Part shown: one piece after another, positions 60,101-64,000 of the stretch
How positions within the stretch are numbered: position 1 is the stretch's first letter
Layout of the letters: the number at the start of each line of letters is the position of its first letter
Source: Xestospongia muta
Taxonomy: Eukaryota; Porifera; Demospongiae; Haplosclerida; Petrosiidae
Length of the DNA stretch: 64,000 bases
Direction of reading: 5' to 3'
Assembly: GCA_963693285.1 (NCBI GenBank)
Contig: OY848927.1
Location: forward strand, 4,330,643-4,394,642
Program-made: the position numbers and the translations under genes
Notes under the pieces: model-generated
Told to the model about the DNA's origin: nothing
Database searches by the model: none
The model's input: the letters and a program-made list of their open reading frames with translations, nothing else

Positions 60101-62199
60101 TCAATAGGTGTGGTGTCTACTAAGATTAAAGAGGTTTCATCATTAACAGAAGGTGATGTGAAGTCACTAGACATGTCTACAACCACAGAGCTGGTCATAA
60201 TGAATGGTATATCAGTGGAAGTGAGTACTAAGTCAGAGTCTAAACTAGTGTATGGCATTTGTGATGGGTCTATTGTAGGCATTACCAGACTATCCATACT
60301 TGATGTATCATAGAGAAAAAGTGTAGTCTTTGAGGTAAAGAATATATCATCACTAGGTGTAGGAGTGAGAATTATGAAACTAGAACTGATCGTAACTGAG
60401 GAACTAGTTTCTGTACTCAGTGAGGATAAAAATATATCGGAACTTATATCAGAGGTCATGATTGTTACTGTTTCTGTGAAGTCAACAAATGACTCAGTAA
60501 ACAAAAGAAAGTCTGAAGACAAAATTGATTCATATACAGAAGGCAGAAACAGTGAACTTGGTTCTAGACTTAGAGAAGATATATCAGAGAACAGAGAAAA
60601 AATGCTACTCTCTAAACTTGATGAAGAAGTCTCCTCTAACAACATTGATGTCACAAAAGGGAATGATGTACTTGTTGTTTTGCTTGGGAAATGATCTGGT
60701 AGTATTGATGAAGTTGCCTTGCCTATTGACTCAGACATAAACTCATCACTGCTGTTATCACCGCTACCTAGTCCCTGACTCTCTGTAATTTGAGGCTGAA
60801 CTGGAGTTGGTGAAGGTAGAACTTGTCGTCTTAGTCGTTTCGGTGTTGCAATAGCTTGGAATGTAGTAGCAGTGATTGTCCATGCTTGTATAACTATTTG
60901 GTCATCATTCACAAAAAATGAATTGTTGAGAAATCTCTCTAATAGTTGGATTGTATTTTGAATGGCAGCTGAATACAGGTCAATGTCTTCACAATGTATC
61001 AATAGAGACATACTTACACTGTTAGTGTTGTAATCCCTCGAGAGGGTATTCTCTGCAATTGTTAATGTTGTAGGTTGAAATTGAGTTTGGAGTGTTAGTT
61101 GAAGAGGGCAGACTCTAAAATGTTTAGCTACTGAAACAAACATCATAACTCTTTGTGCGGGAGATAAATTTGTTGAATTGCAAGCCAAGTAAACGCTAGC
61201 AAAGATATTTAAACTACCAGCTGGACAAGATAATGGATAAATTGAAATATTTTGACTTTCAATATCACAAGCAGAGAACAGCGAGTTAGTATCACCAAGT
61301 AATTCATTATGGTCAGCATCAAATAGAGTTATTTCAAATGTGTCTCCTAATTTCACTGGCAAAGTGTTCATTGGTGGGGATACTTCAATAATGAAAATCT
61401 CTTGAACGGATGGCCAATAATCTTCATCTAAGTAGACATTTACTGCAATATAAATAAGTTCTAAATCTGTTTCAAATGGTACTCCATAGAATGTCCAGCT
61501 GGAAGAATCAAATGATAACCATTTGGGCAAACTTTTTTGACCTTGTTTGTAGACCTATAGTGTAAAAACAGAATAATAAAATGATTTTAGTTGCTTAAAT
61601 TTATCAATGTTTCATAATCAATAATATCAACCTGTTATTGTGTCATTTTAACAATTTACTCACTTCAATAGAGCTGACGTTGCCTGCATATGTATTGGGT
61701 GGTATTTGTAATAGAAACAATTGTCCTACTGTAGCTGTAACATCAGGTAGTTTGAATGGAGATGTTATTGTATTAAATGGAATTGAATCTGCTATCTCAA
61801 GATTGTCGTTTTGTGTGTTGTCGATATTTGCATGAATTGGTCTAGCTGCTAAAATTAATAATGATAACAATGCTAAAATGGAAGATGTTATCCAGCTTAT
61901 TTTTAAGTAAGTCTTTTGATGTTTTCTCCTAAATTTATTGCTAGATATAATATACTTCTTCTGATGAGCTTGTCTAAGTAATAAACTGCTACTCTTTATT
62001 AGCTTTGTATGAGCAGCTGGGTGACATTGAGATTGTTGTTGATGATTAGTTACTTGCTGTGCTGTCTGGTACTGTCTCATATTTGCAGACACTTGAGAGG
62101 TAGTTGCCTGATTCTCATTCACTGGAAAATAAAATATTGCGATAAAATTAACAATAAGAAGTAAATTCTAAATGAGGGATTACAATAGAGTTACTTACT
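57109..62199 (-). CDS. DAG1: Dystroglycan precursor
   Basis: Coding exons are 62199 (one base), 62121-61664 and 61554-57109, total 4905 nt, 1634 residues (human about 895). A hydrophobic signal/anchor lies at about 76-93. A first cadherin-like domain includes LPKWLSFDSSSWTFYGVPFETD (split here at 162-175 and on), like human LPSWLHWDSQ. The cleavage site RLRR|Q lies at 396/397, followed by PSPTPV, which aligns with human ATPTPV where matriglycan is built. A mucin-like region of about 850 residues, rich in Ser, Thr, Asp and Phe, follows. A second cadherin-like domain (from about 1275, with WVQFKSN), then a SEA-like domain with NG|SIVI at 1418/1419, come next. The transmembrane helix is at about 1499-1526, followed by a basic stop-transfer YRRKR and a C-terminal tail with PPPPY (1623-1627), the WW/dystrophin-binding motif. 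In animals dystroglycan links extracellular matrix to the dystrophin cytoskeleton. Confidence 0.93.
59141..59440 (-). repeat. 75-bp coding repeat in dystroglycan mucin region
   Basis: Four copies of a 75-bp unit (starts at 59141, 59216, 59291 and 59366 on the plus strand) encode 25-residue repeats such as SSDFDDSLVPISSEPTLIS. The first copies are almost identical, the fourth diverged. Confidence 0.92.
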
Positions 62200-62390
62200 T
62201 TTAAGTTTTAGTCATTATCATCTGTGTGGTCTCTTTTGCAGTGTGCGAGCTACGCCCCTTTTTTAACGAGCTGTATTTGGTTGCTAAGTAACGATAATTA
62301 TTCATAACCACACCCACTATTATTACTCATACATGTATATGAATTTTCACTCCTAACCATTTTCATTGGTGTATCCATTTTAGAAGAACC
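62200..62390. promoter_or_regulatory. Shared promoter, dystroglycan / coiled-coil gene
   Basis: Fewer than 200 bp separate the first dystroglycan exon from the next start codon. This gap holds the dystroglycan 5' UTR exon start and both promoters. Confidence 0.4.
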
Positions 62391-63546
62391 ATGTCAGATC
62401 AGGAAATGAGTAGTACTACTGAAGAATCTCAAGATGAAAAGGAAACAGTGACAGAAGAAGAAGAGTTGACAAAAATGGACACAGGTGAAGACTCATCAGA
62501 GAACAAAGAATTGGAGCAGACGGAAACAATTGAAGACATAATTAATCAGATTAATGACACTGCTCCTGAAGAATATCCTGATGTTTCTCAACAAGAGCCT
62601 GTTACTAATGACAACACTGATGTGACAGACCATGTGCTAGATATGCTGAACTTAGTTCCAAGAAAGAGACCACGAGATGACAAAGAGATCTTAGAAGAAG
62701 ATTTGAAACCGAAACAAGAGAAACGTGATTTGGAAGCAGCTGTTACTGATTCTAATGGTAGTTGACTAAATTGTTATAATATTATTTATATGTTGTTATT
62801 TGTTGTTAGGCGATTTCACTGACACAAAAAATGAAGATGTATCAACTACCGATCGATCAACATCTCCACAGAAAACAACATCCTCTCTTGTTCAGCTGTT
62901 CCAAAAAGGCATGTGACTAGTTTTTAATTGTGAAGTGGTAGGCTGGACTCATGATGTTGTGAAATATGAGAGCAATTGTTTATTCACACTGAATTAAACA
63001 TAACTTGTGTATAGGCCTATAGGGTTTACTAAACTTTCATAGTTTTAAATTTTAATACTTTAACAGATTCAGACAGTGTACTACAGTTGTTGTCAAAAGC
63101 CCTGTCAATGGAATCCTTGTCAGAACTTCTAAAAAAAGAACACCAAGACAATGCTGTACAATTAAAAGCTTTAAAAGAGAAACTAGAAAGTTAGTTCTAA
63201 TCAATGTCTTCTACTATAGTCATTGATTTATACAGAGGCTCATGGTGTTCTGAGTCAATGTACAGAACAAAAGAAAGTTCTTTCAAGTCAAATAGAACAA
63301 GTTACAGATGAGATCCAACTGAAGCGAAAGCAACTTTTGAGTACTAGGGAGGAGTTACAAGAGCTAAGTATGCAAGAGAGTTCACTTAAAGACAAAAGAG
63401 ATACGGCTTATGCTAATTGTTCTGAACTTCGTAAGAAAGTTCAAGCTTGTCGTGATGTAGTCAAGCAAATCCAGAATTTATATGGTAAAAGAAAAAAAGG
63501 AGAAAAGAATTCTGTAAAAGACAAACTAAGCCAAGCTGAAAGTTGA
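62391..63546 (+). CDS. Small acidic coiled-coil protein, unrecognised
   Basis: Four exons (62391-62757, 62810-62908, 63067-63189, 63236-63546) total 900 nt, 299 residues. The N-terminal 100 residues are Glu/Asp/Thr-rich. A basic nuclear-type signal (PRKRPRDD) lies at about residue 90. Exons 3-4 form a long predicted coiled coil (LLKKEHQDNAVQLKALKEKLE, split here by its exon end, then EQVTDEIQLKRKQLLSTREE) and the protein ends with a basic segment (YGKRKKGEK). The intron after exon 2 would use a GC donor (AAG|GCATGT), which fits the phase. A nuclear structural or regulatory role is possible, but no family is recognised. Confidence 0.75.
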
Positions 63547-63622
63547 TAATTTTTGTTACAAAATTTGTCTTTATGCAAAGAAGATAATGAAACTATTAAT
63601 TAATTAATGATACAGTTGAAAC

Positions 63623-64000
63623 CTAGAGATATGACATTGGATTGGTATTGTTAGATTGTGGGGGTAGAGTCTGTAGAGGTAATGAAAACACAAAAATTGG
63701 TCTGCCATGTACACTTTGAGATTCTTCTATTGGTATTGAATATGTAGTTTTTGAGATACATTTTCTAGCAAAGACAATAACAGCAATCAATAGAGCAAAG
63801 ATAATTATTAACAAAGCTACTATCGATATAATGATATATAATACATAGTTGGAGCCTAGAGAATAAGAATTTAAGTAGAAACAAGGTTTGGTAATGTATG
63901 GGTGGTACCTTCAATAGACAAGGTAGTAGTTGTGGGAGATGGTGATGACATTGGTGAGATTGAGGACTTCACTGAATAACTTGTGGAAAGGGAGAGAGAT
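63623..64000 (-). CDS. Single-pass membrane protein, 3' part (runs off window)
   Basis: Two exons are visible on the minus strand (64000-63909, then 63855-63623, stop TAG at 63623). The upstream exon encodes a Ser/Thr-rich stalk (SSPSPTTTTLSIE). The last exon gives one strong helix (YIIISIVALLIIIFALLIAVIVF), a basic stop-transfer ARKC, and an approximately 47-residue cytoplasmic tail ending MSYL. It looks like the end of a type I mucin-like receptor. The ectodomain lies outside the window, so the identity is unknown. Confidence 0.7.

Noticed and set aside
58193..60740. Several long plus-strand frames
   Set aside because: Antisense shadows of the Ser/Asp/Glu-rich dystroglycan mucin region; codon bias creates open antisense frames.

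Overview
The window is nuclear DNA of an early-branching animal, most likely a demosponge such as Amphimedon (inference). Genes have many short GT-AG introns, the DNA is AT-rich, and the gene set fits: an NF-kB with Rel domain, glycine-rich hinge, ankyrin repeats and death domain in one chain, and a dystroglycan. Exons were joined by eye with phase checks. Every multi-exon model described as intact adds up to a whole number of codons. No tRNA, rRNA or CRISPR array was seen.

Region 1 (1-8.8 kb): a small SPATIAL/TBATA-like gene on the minus strand lies head-to-head with a 24-exon NF-kB gene. Region 2 (9.7-18.1 kb): two intronless TKL/RIPK-like kinases. Each has an N-terminal array of about 46-residue repeats, 23 copies in the first and 4 in the second, and an HCD catalytic loop (non-RD). 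The kinase duplication also carried a broken copy of the 3' end of the neighbouring gene. Region 3 (18.5-26.5 kb): a minus-strand persulfide dioxygenase fused to a pseudo-rhodanese and an active rhodanese (bacterial CstB-like layout) shares a 196-bp promoter with an SLC26 anion transporter.

Region 4 (27-56 kb): an array of an unrecognised multi-pass membrane protein family. Genes A (minus), an internally deleted mini-gene A' (minus), B (minus) and C (plus) are followed by four copies D, E, F and G (minus). The D-G part arose by tandem amplification of a 4.4-5.2 kb unit. One end of the unit broke inside the last exon of C and the other inside dystroglycan, so each internal junction holds a dystroglycan 3' fragment facing a C 3' fragment. 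D and F are intact, E has lost its normal exon-3 splice acceptor, and G has an in-frame stop.

Region 5 (57-64 kb): the full dystroglycan gene (1634 codons) has the proprotein cleavage site, a site matching the human matriglycan attachment region, a probable SEA-type cleavage site, a transmembrane helix and a C-terminal PPxY. It is head-to-head with a small coiled-coil gene. The window ends in the 3' part of another single-pass membrane protein.

The kinases beside NF-kB and the membrane-protein array are the best candidates for undescribed systems. Their functions are not shown by the sequence.
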